From an uncultured Actinomycetes bacterium (GTDB lineage: Bacteria; Actinomycetota; Actinomycetes; S36-B12), in the NCBI GenBank assembly GCA_903832025.1, contig CAIKZY010000165.1, positions 1 through 32,022 of the forward strand: a stretch of 32,022 bases of DNA. The letters run 5' to 3'. The notes below the pieces were generated by a model. It had not been told where the DNA came from. It ran no database searches and saw nothing but the letters and a program-made list of their open reading frames with translations. Numbering within the stretch: position 1 is the first letter of the stretch; the number at the start of each line of letters is the position of its first letter. The translations under genes were made by a program, and so were the position numbers. Below, piece by piece: positions 15,352 to 23,379 of the stretch.

Positions 15352-16236
15352 GTGAGCATGCTCTACCCGATCCTCATCGCATACGCGATCGGGGCCCTGA
15401 CGGGTTTTTGGGCGAGCAAGCGGCCGGCGTTGACCCAGCGGTGGCATCACGTGGTTCGTGCCGAGCTCCTGATCACTACGGTGACACTGTCGATCACGGC
15501 CGCATGGCGGATCACTTCGTTGTCCCAGGTGCTGTGGCCCGCGCTGATTGCGTTGATCTTGTTCATCATGCTCGGGCTGACATGGTTGACCGAGAGCGAA
15601 CCATCGCGAGCCAGCAAGGCGAGCTTGCATGCGTGGGCCACCACGCCGAACACCGGCTTCTTCGTGCTGCCTGCCTCAGCCTCACTTGCCGGACCGGCAG
15701 GGGCGGTGGCCGGTGTCCTGCTGGACCGACTCAGTGCAGTGATTTTCGCCTCGTACGTGCACCTCTTGCGCAAGCATGCACCCCGAACGCAGCGAACGGT
15801 GACGTTCTGGATCGACCAGTCTCCGATCGTGGCGATGACGCTGGGAATTGCGCTCCACCTGGTAGGCCCTGCCCCGGCCTGGACCGCAACGTTGACGCAG
15901 TGGGCGTCCCCGCTGATGGCGATGATCGGGGCCAGCATCTACGTCGGGTCATTGCTGCATCCCAGTCAGCGGATCGACCCTCGGCCGGGTATCAAGCGGT
16001 GGGCAGTGCTGACCGCGACGCGCAGTTTGCTGCTGGTGCCGTTGATCGTATTCGCGCCCACGCCGGCGTTGCGTTTGGTGTCGATCCTGTGCGTGCTGTC
16101 GATTCCGGCCTTTGGTGCCTTGCAGATGTCAACGGTGTACGGCTACTCCGACTCGGTCGTTGCCGCTGCTGCCCGATATTCGTGGATCTTGGGCGCCATC
16201 GGACTGCTCGTTGGGTACCTCGGACTGCATCACTAG
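15352..16236 (+). CDS. membrane transporter, AEC (auxin efflux carrier)-like
   Basis: A polytopic membrane protein of 294 residues with about eight to ten hydrophobic segments. The middle part, TPNTGFFVLPASASLAGPAGAVAGVLLDRLSAV, resembles the conserved central segment of AEC permeases (NTGFxGxP...), and overall length is typical of the family, which exports or takes up organic acids. GTG at 15352 or ATG at 15358 could be the start; GTG gives the full hydrophobic N-terminus. Its TAG at 16234-16236 overlaps by three bases the stop of the convergent ParB-like gene. The family assignment is moderate and no substrate is implied. Confidence 0.6.
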   Translation: MSMLYPILIAYAIGALTGFWASKRPALTQRWHHVVRAELLITTVTLSITAAWRITSLSQVLWPALIALILFIMLGLTWLTESEPSRASKASLHAWATTPNTGFFVLPASASLAGPAGAVAGVLLDRLSAVIFASYVHLLRKHAPRTQRTVTFWIDQSPIVAMTLGIALHLVGPAPAWTATLTQWASPLMAMIGASIYVGSLLHPSQRIDPRPGIKRWAVLTATRSLLLVPLIVFAPTPALRLVSILCVLSIPAFGALQMSTVYGYSDSVVAAAARYSWILGAIGLLVGYLGLHH

Positions 16237-16687
16237 GAGCTTGTGGGTGACGTCCATGTCGTGGGCACACCGGGATAGTCGATGATGCGGCACGGAATCA
16301 ACTCGTTCTCGCTCAGGTGATAGCTGGCACACACTCGGTGGTACCCGTCGGCGATGATTGCCGGCAGTCCCAGTCGGCCGTTGCCCCGCACGATCAGCAC
16401 CGGTGACAGCAACTGCCCATTCTTGACTTTCTGCAGATCGCGTTGCACTGCCCAGTCATCGGCTCCCAGGAGCGGCAGGTGCGTGGCCCGCAGCAGGTCC
16501 TTGGCCGGATGCTGCTCGATGGGAGCCGCCTTGAGCAGGTCGGCGACATGGCCGCAATTTCCTTGGCGCAGATCAGGGACAGGTACGACTGAGCAGCCGG
16601 ATAGTCGTGATCGTCCGGATCATGCTTCCAGATTTCCGCGGGCACGGGAATCGTGATGACCTTCTTCTTGCCCTGCTTGTCCGCCAT
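16233..16687 (-). pseudogene. ParB-like nuclease-domain protein, interrupted by a -1 frameshift
   Basis: Translation from the ATG at 16687 (AAGGAG six bases upstream) gives MADKQGKKKVITIPVP...YLSLICAKEIAA, then loses sense at about 16550. The next frame continues directly with VADLLKAAPIEQHPAKDLLRA, LLSPVLIVRGNGRLGLPAIIADGYHRVCASYHL and a TAG at 16233-16235. Restoring one C in the GGCC run (GCGGCC to GCGGCCC) would rejoin the two into a protein of about 150 residues. The DGYHRVCASYH segment resembles the ParB/Srx-type domain seen in small actinobacterial proteins of unknown function. The lesion is either a real mutation or a homopolymer error. It lies 62 bases downstream of the glycosyltransferase gene. 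Confidence 0.75.
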
Positions 16688-16749
16688 GTGCGCTCCTTCC
16701 GGCCTCGACTCTACGGGGTTCGGTGCCAGTGCGTGATGAGACGGCGCGG

Positions 16750-17901
16750 CTAGGACACCCACCACCCGTGCGTGAATCGATACGTCCAGTACGCCAGCGC
16801 CGGCAGTGCCACGATCAGGTACACCCATCGCAGCCACCGGTAACGCGTCAGCAGCGTTCCCAATGCCAGCCAGACCGGAAAGAGCACGACCAGCGTCCTG
16901 GGCACGGACAGGTATACCGAACTGGTTGCCAAGGACACGGCAGTCACTGCGATGTATGCCAACTCTGCCCACGCCCGGCTTCTGATGAGCCAGACAGCGA
17001 CGATCACGATGATCGCCATCGCGGCGATCTCGAAAGCGAATCGTGAGGGCTCGGTGGCGGTATTGCCTGGCGTTGCGGCGATGAACATGTGATGCCAGGT
17101 CTTCAGCAGTGCGTGAACGGGATCTGTCAGGTGCCGATGCCAATAGATGCGCTGGGCATCGTTCCAGGCAGTCCAGGACCCGGTGATGGCCCTGAGATAT
17201 GTCAGGTACCCGAGCGTGACCACGAAGGGCAGCGCGACCCATCCCAGATTCCGCCAGCGCACCGGTCGTGTGGTGACCAGCATGACCAGCAATCCGATCC
17301 CCAGGAACAGGCCGTTGATACGGACCAGGGCAGCTGCGCCGGCCAGCAGTCCGGCCCAGGCCCATTGCTGGCGGCGGGCAAACCACCAGGCCCAGAACGC
17401 CGCGGCGCAGAACAGTCCCTCGGTGTACGCAGCGGTGAGGAAGACCGCTGTCGGCGCAGCAACCCATGCGATCACCGTCCACCGACCACTGATCCCGGCC
17501 AGGGCCGCCAAGCGATCCAGGGCCATCGCCGCGGCGAAGCCGGCAATGACGGAAACCAGCAGACCCGCCCACGTGCGGTCCAGGGACATCAATGCGCCAG
17601 CGCGCATCAGCGCGGGCAGCCCTGGAAAAAAGGCGACGTTGTAGTGGAAGTCCTTGTGCAGTTCGACAACCCTTGGACCGACATATCCGTACTTGGCGAT
17701 GCTGTCGAACCAGACGGTGTCCCACTGGAACCATTGCTTGGCGATGGATGCTGGCGACAGGCCGGGCTGAAGGGTGCGCCATCCGCCGATGATCGCCGCA
17801 GCGAACACGAACACTCGAGAGGCGATCCAGATCAGGGCAATGCTGGTCGTGCTGTGTGCGTTCCGGCTCCGGCCTGGACCGCTGCGCAGGAGGCTGGTCA
17901 C
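16750..17901 (-). CDS. GT-C fold membrane glycosyltransferase, PIG-V-like
   Basis: A 383-residue polytopic membrane protein. The N-terminal membrane helix is followed by a loop with QWDTVWFDSIAKYGY (about 59-73) and FHYNVAFFPGLPALMR (about 85-100), the pattern of PIG-V-type mannosyltransferases (WDxxWF...GY, FFPxxP). About eight further hydrophobic helices follow. Such enzymes transfer a sugar from a polyprenyl-phosphate donor on the outer face of the membrane. Its GTG start at 17901 overlaps the TGA of the upstream GT-C gene as GTGA, implying translational coupling and a shared envelope-glycan role. Acceptor and sugar are not deducible. Confidence 0.82.
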   Translation of the reverse strand: MTSLLRSGPGRSRNAHSTTSIALIWIASRVFVFAAAIIGGWRTLQPGLSPASIAKQWFQWDTVWFDSIAKYGYVGPRVVELHKDFHYNVAFFPGLPALMRAGALMSLDRTWAGLLVSVIAGFAAAMALDRLAALAGISGRWTVIAWVAAPTAVFLTAAYTEGLFCAAAFWAWWFARRQQWAWAGLLAGAAALVRINGLFLGIGLLVMLVTTRPVRWRNLGWVALPFVVTLGYLTYLRAITGSWTAWNDAQRIYWHRHLTDPVHALLKTWHHMFIAATPGNTATEPSRFAFEIAAMAIIVIVAVWLIRSRAWAELAYIAVTAVSLATSSVYLSVPRTLVVLFPVWLALGTLLTRYRWLRWVYLIVALPALAYWTYRFTHGWWVS

Positions 17902-19445
17902 TGAATGGCCTGCGCCGTTACTGCGTACAGCGTGCCGTCTGCGGTCACGGCGACCATGTGCACGTGCAGTCCGAGCGCTCGCAGGACATCCGGTGTCGCC
18001 GCAGCAACGGCATGGGTGCCATAGGCCAGGTATCTGACCTCTCCGCTGCGAATTTGCTTCACCAGCACGGCGACCTTCTTGGCACTGACGTTCGTCGCGC
18101 CCTTGCCGGTGAGCAGCGGAATGGCTTTCACCGGAGAGCGCCCGGTATTCCAGTTCATCTGCCACGGGTCGGTTGCGGCAATCACGGTGCCATCGGGTAC
18201 CTGCTGCGCTCGTGCGGTCAGTGCTGATTGGCGTGAGACGACGGAGTTGTAGCCCACGCCAGCCTTCCAGGCCCGATGGACATAGACCCCCGCCTGCAGC
18301 GCTGAGGCGACCGCCACAGCCAGCACCAGCACCACGGCGGCAACGCCGAAGTCGTGCGCACGCACCACGGCATACGAGGAGTCCTGCCCGGCGATCCACT
18401 GACGAATCCCGATGGCTCCGTACGCGGCCAGGATCAGCATGGGAACGATGGCAGGTGCCGACAGGCGAACGCTGACCGGATCGAGCAGGCTCGTTGCCTC
18501 CGAGCCCCAGATGGCAAGCCAGTACACCGCTGCGAACACCACGATGATGGCCATGGCCGAACTTCGCGCGGTGACCGTGCGGTACACCCCGGCAATGACC
18601 AGTGCAATGAGCACGCACGCGATGACCGGAGCCAGGAGCCGCGCCAGCGATGCCAGCGTTGTCCCGGGAAGCCAGTACAGGCCCAGTGCAGTGAACGTGT
18701 CCTTGGCAATGCGCCCGGGACCAAATCCGCCGGGCTCGCGCTGGCCGAGCACGGACACCCCGAGGTGGTGATTGCGCAGTCCGATGGCGACCAGTCCGAT
18801 GGCGGATAGCACCACTGCCACTGCCAGGCGAAGTGCGCGCATGGATGCCGATGCCCTGGGCAGGACGGCGGCGGTCAGGGCGACGATGATCAAGATCGCT
18901 CCGGCGTACCGAAGGCTGGTTGCCGCGCTGATCAGCAGCGACATGCTGATGAGCGTGGCCCAGCGTGCCTTCACCGTGACAAAGCGAACTGCAAGCAGAA
19001 GCACCCCCAGGCAGATGGTCGTGAACCAGGGCTCAGTCCATGCCATGGAGAACACTGCGGCGGTACCGGCGGCCGTGGCGGTCAGGAGCGCAATGAGCAA
19101 CGCAGCCGTCTGACTGCCCAGGCTGCGCACACTGAGGAGGTAGCTCACGATCACCGCACCCACTCCTGCCAGTACGTTCAGCGCAACGACCGCACCCTGC
19201 AGTGAGATGCCCAGCCAGGCAGCGCCTGCCAGGATGATGGGGTACCCGGGAGGAAATACCGTCAGCGGTACCCCAAAGAGATTCGTGAGCTCGCCGTACT
19301 GGTGAAGGTGCTGCGCGGTCGACAGGTAGGTCACTGAGTCGGGGGAGATGCCCGGTCCGTGCCGTGAGGCAATCAGGCTCAGGATGCCGACCAGCGCTGC
19401 CAGGATGCCAACGACCAGCATTGGCCGGCGATGTAGCGCGCCCAT
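17898..19445 (-). CDS. GT-C family membrane glycosyltransferase
   Basis: A 515-residue integral membrane protein. The ATG at 19445 is chosen because AAGGGAG is four bases upstream; the longer open frame before it is Arg/His-rich and not plausible. After the first membrane helix, an extracytoplasmic loop carries SPDSVTYLSTAQHL with Asp36, the position of the catalytic or metal Asp in GT-C enzymes, and then VFPPGYPIILAG. About ten further helices and a soluble C-terminal domain of about 100 residues follow. It is probably a polyprenyl-phosphate-sugar dependent transferase acting on envelope glycan or glycolipid. It is the first gene of a two- or three-gene leftward operon. Confidence 0.82.
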   Translation of the reverse strand: MGALHRRPMLVVGILAALVGILSLIASRHGPGISPDSVTYLSTAQHLHQYGELTNLFGVPLTVFPPGYPIILAGAAWLGISLQGAVVALNVLAGVGAVIVSYLLSVRSLGSQTAALLIALLTATAAGTAAVFSMAWTEPWFTTICLGVLLLAVRFVTVKARWATLISMSLLISAATSLRYAGAILIIVALTAAVLPRASASMRALRLAVAVVLSAIGLVAIGLRNHHLGVSVLGQREPGGFGPGRIAKDTFTALGLYWLPGTTLASLARLLAPVIACVLIALVIAGVYRTVTARSSAMAIIVVFAAVYWLAIWGSEATSLLDPVSVRLSAPAIVPMLILAAYGAIGIRQWIAGQDSSYAVVRAHDFGVAAVVLVLAVAVASALQAGVYVHRAWKAGVGYNSVVSRQSALTARAQQVPDGTVIAATDPWQMNWNTGRSPVKAIPLLTGKGATNVSAKKVAVLVKQIRSGEVRYLAYGTHAVAAATPDVLRALGLHVHMVAVTADGTLYAVTAQAIQ

Positions 19446-19614
19446 GACTCCCTTTGGTGGTGTTGGGTCAGCACGGGCGTTGTGCCCTCGGTGAGCATCG
19501 TGCAGGTGTGAGGTGTCAGGAACGTGAACACGACATTGCCTGTTCGGTCTGAGTCTAGTCGCACGGCCGCCCGGGTGCACCTGCTCTTCAGCGGCAGATC
19601 AGCAGAGGTGAGCC

Positions 19615-19968
19615 TTACCGCTGAGCCAGGTGCGCCATGCGAACGGAGATCAGTTTGCCGACCAGTTCTCGCGGCAGGGGTTGATCAACGCCAAAGCGAA
19701 GAGCCCCGGCAGTGCGCTGATAGCCGCCCAAGTCCTCGATGAGTTCGCCGAGAACCGAACCGGAGTGAGGGAAGTACGACAGGTGGGCCTTGAACGCCGC
19801 GATGCCGGCGACCGCTTGTCCGTTGATGGAGAAACAGGGCATGCGGTAGCGCATGCCCTGCTCGGCTGCGGGGAGAAACGACAGGATTGATTCCCGCACC
19901 GTCTGCAAGGTTGCGGCCTTGGGCTGGGGTAGGCCCAGGATGTACTGATCGACCTCTTGTGTGCTCAC
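19615..19968 (-). CDS. DUF1801 domain protein (YdhG-like)
   Basis: A small cytoplasmic protein of 117 residues. The GTG at 19968 with GGAG seven bases upstream gives the typical start STQEVDQYI. The family pattern is clear: the helix LQTVRESILSFLPAAEQGMRYRMPCFSINGQAVAGIAAFKAHLSYFPHSG followed by TAGALRFGVDQPLPRELVGKLISVRMA. These proteins adopt a YdhG-like fold; their biochemical role is generally unknown and some relatives are suspected iron- or metal-related chaperones. It stands alone, divergent from the small hydrolase-like gene at 20108. Confidence 0.87.
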   Translation of the reverse strand: MSTQEVDQYILGLPQPKAATLQTVRESILSFLPAAEQGMRYRMPCFSINGQAVAGIAAFKAHLSYFPHSGSVLGELIEDLGGYQRTAGALRFGVDQPLPRELVGKLISVRMAHLAQR

Positions 19969-20107
19969 CGGTGTCTCCGATACCGCGCAGGGAATCTCCG
20001 AAAGTCTACGCACGTGGCACTGCGGAACCACGGTGCACTCATCGGCGTCTGATCGGTACTGCGCGTCGATCGGTGCGCGGGAGCGCAGGACGACGTAGAG
20101 GAGCCGC

Positions 20108-20626
20108 ATGACTTCGCAGATCACCGGCATTGGCGGCATCTCGCTCCGCGTTCACGGTGACACGGAATTCGCCGAGCGAGCGGTCATCGTCTTTCCTGAA
20201 CCCAGCGCTGATCACGAGGCGCTGCTTGCGCGCGAGTCCTTGTGCGAACACCTTGCGCATGCAGGCCAGGTGGTGGTCGTCGAGGTGGATGTGCGTGGCG
20301 ACGAGCAGGTCGCAGACCTGGCCGGTCAGGTTCTGGACTGGACGCTGGAATGCATCGAGGTCATGGACGGCCTGGTCGTGGTGGGTGAAGGCGCAGGCTG
20401 CGATGTCGCTGAGCAGTTCGTGGCCGCCGACGTGGAAGCCGAGATCGGGGCCATCACGGCAATCGTGTTGTTCCAGGACGGTGATCATGACGGCGGGTTG
20501 TTGACACTCAGGACACCCGATCGTTGGCCGTCTACGCACATGTATCCGCTTCGCACTCCGGCGACCGCTCGCATCGCTGCGATCCTGGAAGCACTTGAGC
20601 ACGCGAAGTCGGTCGAGGATCGGTGA
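20108..20626 (+). CDS. small alpha/beta-hydrolase-like protein lacking the nucleophile
   Basis: A 172-residue protein with GAGGAG before the ATG. It alternates predicted strands and helices: RAVIVFPEP, then QVVVVEVDVRGDEQVADLAGQVLDWTLE, then DGLVVVGEGAGCDVAEQFVA, then ITAIVLF. This is the order of an alpha/beta-hydrolase core, with VDVRG matching the common DxRGxG region and GEGAG in the place of the nucleophile elbow GxSxG. Glu replaces Ser, and no obvious catalytic Asp/His follow. It could be a non-catalytic relative or a binding protein; this is inference from pattern only. It lies just upstream of the PAP2 gene and may be cotranscribed with it. Confidence 0.6.
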   Translation: MTSQITGIGGISLRVHGDTEFAERAVIVFPEPSADHEALLARESLCEHLAHAGQVVVVEVDVRGDEQVADLAGQVLDWTLECIEVMDGLVVVGEGAGCDVAEQFVAADVEAEIGAITAIVLFQDGDHDGGLLTLRTPDRWPSTHMYPLRTPATARIAAILEALEHAKSVEDR

Positions 20627-20667
20627 CAAGCTGATTCGGCACCGCATGCATCCTGCAAGATGAGCAC

Positions 20668-21537
20668 ATGCCCGTCCACGTTGTCACGCAGGGATTGGGC
20701 TGGATGCCCTGGAAACCGGCGCTGGCGCTGGCCGCGATCTTGGCGGTGGTGTGGCTGAGCCTTCGTGGGTTTGCGCGCACCCGGGTTGGCGCGCAGATCG
20801 CTTCCCAATTGGCCTTGATGATGGCCTTGTACGCGCTGTGGCAGTTGGCAGGAAGCTATGGATCGCCAGATCCGGCGGTGGCGGTTGCGCGCGGAGCATG
20901 GTGGGCATCGCTGGAGCAGCATCTGGCGATGCCGAGTGAGGCGTGGATCCAGGGTCCGGTTCTTGGTCACCTGTGGGTGATGTCAACGGCAGATATCTAT
21001 TACTCCGCGGTGCACGTTCCGGTATTTCTGATCGTCCTGGGCTGGGTGTTGTTCATGCGCCGGGCGGACTGGCCATTTGTCCGCACAACCGTCGTGGTGC
21101 TCACCGGAGTCTGCTTGGTGATCCAGTACATCGCGGTTGCTCCGCCACGGCTTGTTCCTGGACTTGGCGTGGTCGATACCGGCAAGCTCGATCACCATTC
21201 GGTGTACGAGGTCATCGCCGGTGCCAATCAATACGCCGCCATGCCATCGGTGCATGTGGCGTGGGCGGCGGCAGTGGCGTTGACCATCGTGGTGGTGGCC
21301 CGCTCACCCTGGCGCTGGCTGTCACTTGCCTATCCGTTGTGCACGTGGTGGGTCGTCATCGTCACCGGCAACCACTTCATCGTCGATGGGCTGGTGGCCA
21401 TTGCCCTGCTCGCGGTGTCGGCGGGTATTGCGTGCGTGATTCCTTCACAACGACCGGTGCGATGGTCTCGGTCGGGCAACGCGCCGCCACGTGCTGACGA
21501 TGCAGTCAGCGCATCGCCAGCACGTGGCACGGCATGA
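20668..21537 (+). CDS. PAP2-superfamily membrane phosphatase / phosphotransferase
   Basis: A 289-residue integral membrane protein with about six hydrophobic helices. It has the conserved sites of the inositolphosphotransferase Aur1/Ipt1-like PAP2 branch: APPRL at 158-162, MPSVHVAWA with the catalytic His at 196, and GNHFIVDGL with His236 and Asp240. Members dephosphorylate or transfer phospho-headgroups of lipids on the outer face of the membrane. The C-terminal tail of about 40 residues is Ala/Ser/Pro/Arg-rich and probably disordered. It starts 41 bases after the preceding gene and ends 11 bases from the convergent lysozyme-like gene. Confidence 0.85.
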   Translation: MPVHVVTQGLGWMPWKPALALAAILAVVWLSLRGFARTRVGAQIASQLALMMALYALWQLAGSYGSPDPAVAVARGAWWASLEQHLAMPSEAWIQGPVLGHLWVMSTADIYYSAVHVPVFLIVLGWVLFMRRADWPFVRTTVVVLTGVCLVIQYIAVAPPRLVPGLGVVDTGKLDHHSVYEVIAGANQYAAMPSVHVAWAAAVALTIVVVARSPWRWLSLAYPLCTWWVVIVTGNHFIVDGLVAIALLAVSAGIACVIPSQRPVRWSRSGNAPPRADDAVSASPARGTA

Positions 21538-21548
21538 CGGTCAAGCGG

Positions 21549-22214
21549 CTAGCAGTGCCAGCGTCCGCCGACCCATGCGCGCACGCCTGAACGAAGGCCC
21601 TTGTAGTTGGCGATCGTGTAGAACGCGGCGTCCTGCCAGTACCGCGACCATTTGCTCATGGGCATGGTGCGCAGATGCGCCAGGATGGACTGCGCGGCGG
21701 CTGTGCCCAGCACATGTTGATGCTCAGGCAGCAACATCCAGGTCACGCCGCGCGCAAGCGCGGGAGAGACTTGATAGGCACCTCGATAGGTACCTGAGCG
21801 TGACACTGCGGTGTAGTGCGCCTCACTCTCGCGAAGGATGATGCACTGGCGCAGTCGCTCCTGGCTGGCGTGAAAGTACTTGCCCCGATACATGCTCGGC
21901 ATGAGCCCGGACAGGTCCTTGGTCATGGCACTTCGCGTCGTGAGGACGATCATCGCGTGCTGCTTGGACTGGAGCTGTACGGCGGGGGAGATCACTGGTG
22001 CCGGAATCGGCGGAATCGCACCCAGGTTCTCCGTTGCCAGGGGGATATCCAGGGCGATCGCCGGCTGCACCTGAAGATCAGTCGGGGTGACCGCGTGGGC
22101 GGCGGGAGCGACCAGCGCGCCGCTGATGGCGGTGGCCAGGCAGATGACTGCGACCGGCAGTCGTCGGCGACCGCGTGGGGTCGAAGTCGGGCAGAGCGAA
22201 TTGGTGTCAGACAC
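21549..22214 (-). CDS. secreted lysozyme/transglycosylase-like protein
   Basis: A 221-residue exported protein. The GTG at 22214 with AGAAGG five bases upstream yields a classic signal peptide: RGRRR, hydrophobic VAVICLATAISGALV, and cleavage after AHA near residue 41. A linker rich in Ala/Pro/Gln precedes a domain of about 110 residues starting CIILRESEAHYTAVSRSGTYRGAYQVSP. This resembles the resuscitation-factor/transglycosylase fold, in which the Glu in this motif (Glu129) would be catalytic. The C-terminus ends AWVGGRWHC, and Cys124 could pair with the terminal Cys. It likely cleaves or remodels peptidoglycan. A long structured leader precedes it. Confidence 0.75.
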   Translation of the reverse strand: MSDTNSLCPTSTPRGRRRLPVAVICLATAISGALVAPAAHAVTPTDLQVQPAIALDIPLATENLGAIPPIPAPVISPAVQLQSKQHAMIVLTTRSAMTKDLSGLMPSMYRGKYFHASQERLRQCIILRESEAHYTAVSRSGTYRGAYQVSPALARGVTWMLLPEHQHVLGTAAAQSILAHLRTMPMSKWSRYWQDAAFYTIANYKGLRSGVRAWVGGRWHC

Positions 22215-22404
22215 GGGAGCCTTCTCTGCACCACGCGTTCGCGTGGCGCTCGTGAGCCAGATGACCGCCCCGGCAGACATCGGTCCGTCTGCGGAGCTAC
22301 CAGGGTCCGCACCGGTCCGGACGAGTCTCACGTCCGGCCGTCATGGTGCGAAGCCATCCCGCCTGCGGCGGGGACTCACGGTTGCCTTGAACCAGGTTCA
22401 GGGC
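22215..22404 (-). ncRNA. structured 5' leader of the lysozyme-like gene (candidate cis-regulatory RNA)
   Basis: From its predicted start near 22404 to the GTG, the transcript has about 190 bases with many stems. In minus-strand order they are a TGAACC/GGTTCA palindrome (22388-22400), CCCGCC/GGCGGG (22358-22372), ATGG/CCAT (22343-22357), CCGGACG/CGTCCGG (22317-22337), TGCGGA/TCCGCA (22290-22311), and CCACGCG/CGCGTGG (22231-22246) right before the ribosome site. The loop of the 22317-22337 hairpin (GACT) can pair with AGTC upstream, a possible pseudoknot. Signature motifs of the ydaO (c-di-AMP) riboswitch were not found. Regulatory function is inference. Confidence 0.4.
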
Positions 22405-22410
22405 CTTAAA

Positions 22411-22439
22411 AACCTATGCAGGCAAACAGGTTTTCGCAA
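22411..22439 (-). promoter_or_regulatory. candidate promoter of the lysozyme-like gene
   Basis: On the minus strand TTGCGA (22439-22434) and TAGGTT (22416-22411) are spaced by 17 bases. The inverted repeat AAAACCT/AGGTTTT (22409-22415 and 22428-22434) overlays the -10 and spacer and could be an operator. Confidence 0.45.
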
Positions 22440-22628
22440 AAGTCCTCCGCGGGCGACACGCCGAACGCATCGCCAAGGCAGTCCGTTTTGCACGTTTTTG
22501 CGGCGTGATCTTGTTAACGCTCGCCCATGCTGGAAGCGTGACATGGATCACGCCCTCATGGCGGTGCTTGCACGCTGGGACAGGGGCTGGATGCACCTGT
22601 TGGCCATGGCTTTCGCGAGGCGTCACTA

Positions 22629-22643
22629 ATAGGCAAAACCTAT
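22629..22643. promoter_or_regulatory. OxyR-like binding site upstream of ahpC
   Basis: ATAG and CTAT are separated by exactly 7 bases, the unit of the known OxyR consensus. They lie 22 bases upstream of the putative ahpC -35. A second unit seven bases on would read ACTG-N7-TGAT, a poor match, so the site may be a single good unit. No oxyR gene is present in the window. Confidence 0.5.
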
Positions 22644-22665
22644 CTAAGAAACTGTCACAAGTGAT

Positions 22666-22694
22666 TTGCGCTATGACCGATGCGTATCTAGCGT
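22666..22694 (+). promoter_or_regulatory. candidate ahpC promoter
   Basis: TTGCGC (22666-22671) and TAGCGT (22689-22694) are spaced by 17 bases. The leader would be about 35 bases. The weak -35 suits activator-dependent expression from the OxyR-like site just upstream. Confidence 0.45.
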
Positions 22695-22734
22695 TAGGCA
22701 CGTACCACTCCTCCGACACAAGGAACTCACTGTC

Positions 22735-23298
22735 ATGGCACTCATCAACACCGAGATCAAGCCGTTCAGCACCGTGGCCTACCGCAATGGCGCATTCGTC
22801 GATGTCAGCGATGCTGACGTCAAGGGCAAGTGGGCCGTCTTCTTCTTCTACCCTGCTGACTTCACCTTCGTCTGCCCAACCGAATTGGGCGACTTGGCCG
22901 ACCACTACGACGAACTGCAAAAGCTGGGCGTCGAGGTGTACTCGGTTTCCACCGACACCCACTTCACGCACAAGGCATGGCACGAGACCTCCGAGACCAT
23001 CGGAAAGATCAAGTACTTCATGCTCGGTGACGCCTCGGGTGCGATCACGCGGAACTTCGACGTGATGCGCGAAGGCGCAGGCCTGGCCGATCGCGGCACC
23101 TTCGTGATCGACCCGCAAGGTGTCATCCAGGTCATGGAGATCACCTGCGAGGGCGTCGGCCGCAACGCTGCTGAGCTGGTTCGCAAGATCAAGGCAGCGC
23201 AGTACGTCGCCGCGCACCCCGGTGAGGTCTGCCCGGCCAAGTGGGAAGAGGGCGAGAAGACCCTGGCTCCCTCGTTCGATCTGGTGGGCAAGATCTAA
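22735..23298 (+). CDS. ahpC: alkyl hydroperoxide reductase subunit C (typical 2-Cys peroxiredoxin)
   Basis: A 187-residue AhpC of normal length. The ATG at 22735 follows AGGA by about 11 bases and gives the standard start [11 protein letters not shown]. The peroxidatic Cys47 lies in [10 protein letters not shown] and the resolving Cys166 in [20 protein letters not shown] matches enteric AhpC closely. It reduces H2O2, peroxynitrite and organic hydroperoxides in the cytosol and is itself recycled by AhpF, encoded 81 bases downstream. A terminator-like hairpin between the two probably sets a surplus of AhpC over AhpF. An OxyR-like site precedes the promoter. Confidence 0.96.
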   Translation: MALINTEIKPFSTVAYRNGAFVDVSDADVKGKWAVFFFYPADFTFVCPTELGDLADHYDELQKLGVEVYSVSTDTHFTHKAWHETSETIGKIKYFMLGDASGAITRNFDVMREGAGLADRGTFVIDPQGVIQVMEITCEGVGRNAAELVRKIKAAQYVAAHPGEVCPAKWEEGEKTLAPSFDLVGKI

Positions 23299-23313
23299 CA
23301 CCAACTCGTTGAC

Positions 23314-23345
23314 GGCGGACGCTGCCCGACTGGGCGGCGTCCGCC
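23314..23345 (+). terminator. intercistronic hairpin between ahpC and ahpF
   Basis: GGCGGACGC (23314-23322) and GCGTCCGCC (23337-23345) are perfect complements. The inner bases also pair (one G-T wobble, one G-C, then CCC/GGG), giving a 14-bp stem with a GACT loop. No T-run follows, so it may be a partial terminator or an mRNA-processing/stability element that lowers ahpF relative to ahpC. Confidence 0.6.
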
Positions 23346-23379
23346 TCGGCTCACATCCGTTCTGGCCAATGGAGATCCA

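Noticed and set aside
16394-17782. Long 462-codon open frame on the minus strand over the glycosyltransferase gene
   Set aside because: Its upstream part is Arg/Gly/His-rich and has no family features; only its last part, from 16687, is the real start of the ParB-like gene.
17902-18618. Upstream extension of the PIG-V-like gene frame
   Set aside because: It lies antiparallel in reading phase inside the other GT-C gene and reads as low-complexity Arg/Gly/Cys; the GTGA overlap at 17898-17901 fixes the true start.
22215-22404. c-di-AMP (ydaO) riboswitch
   Set aside because: The gene context fits, but the conserved GGGGGACCC, GGGTGAATC and CCGTCAGCTAACC-type segments are not present.
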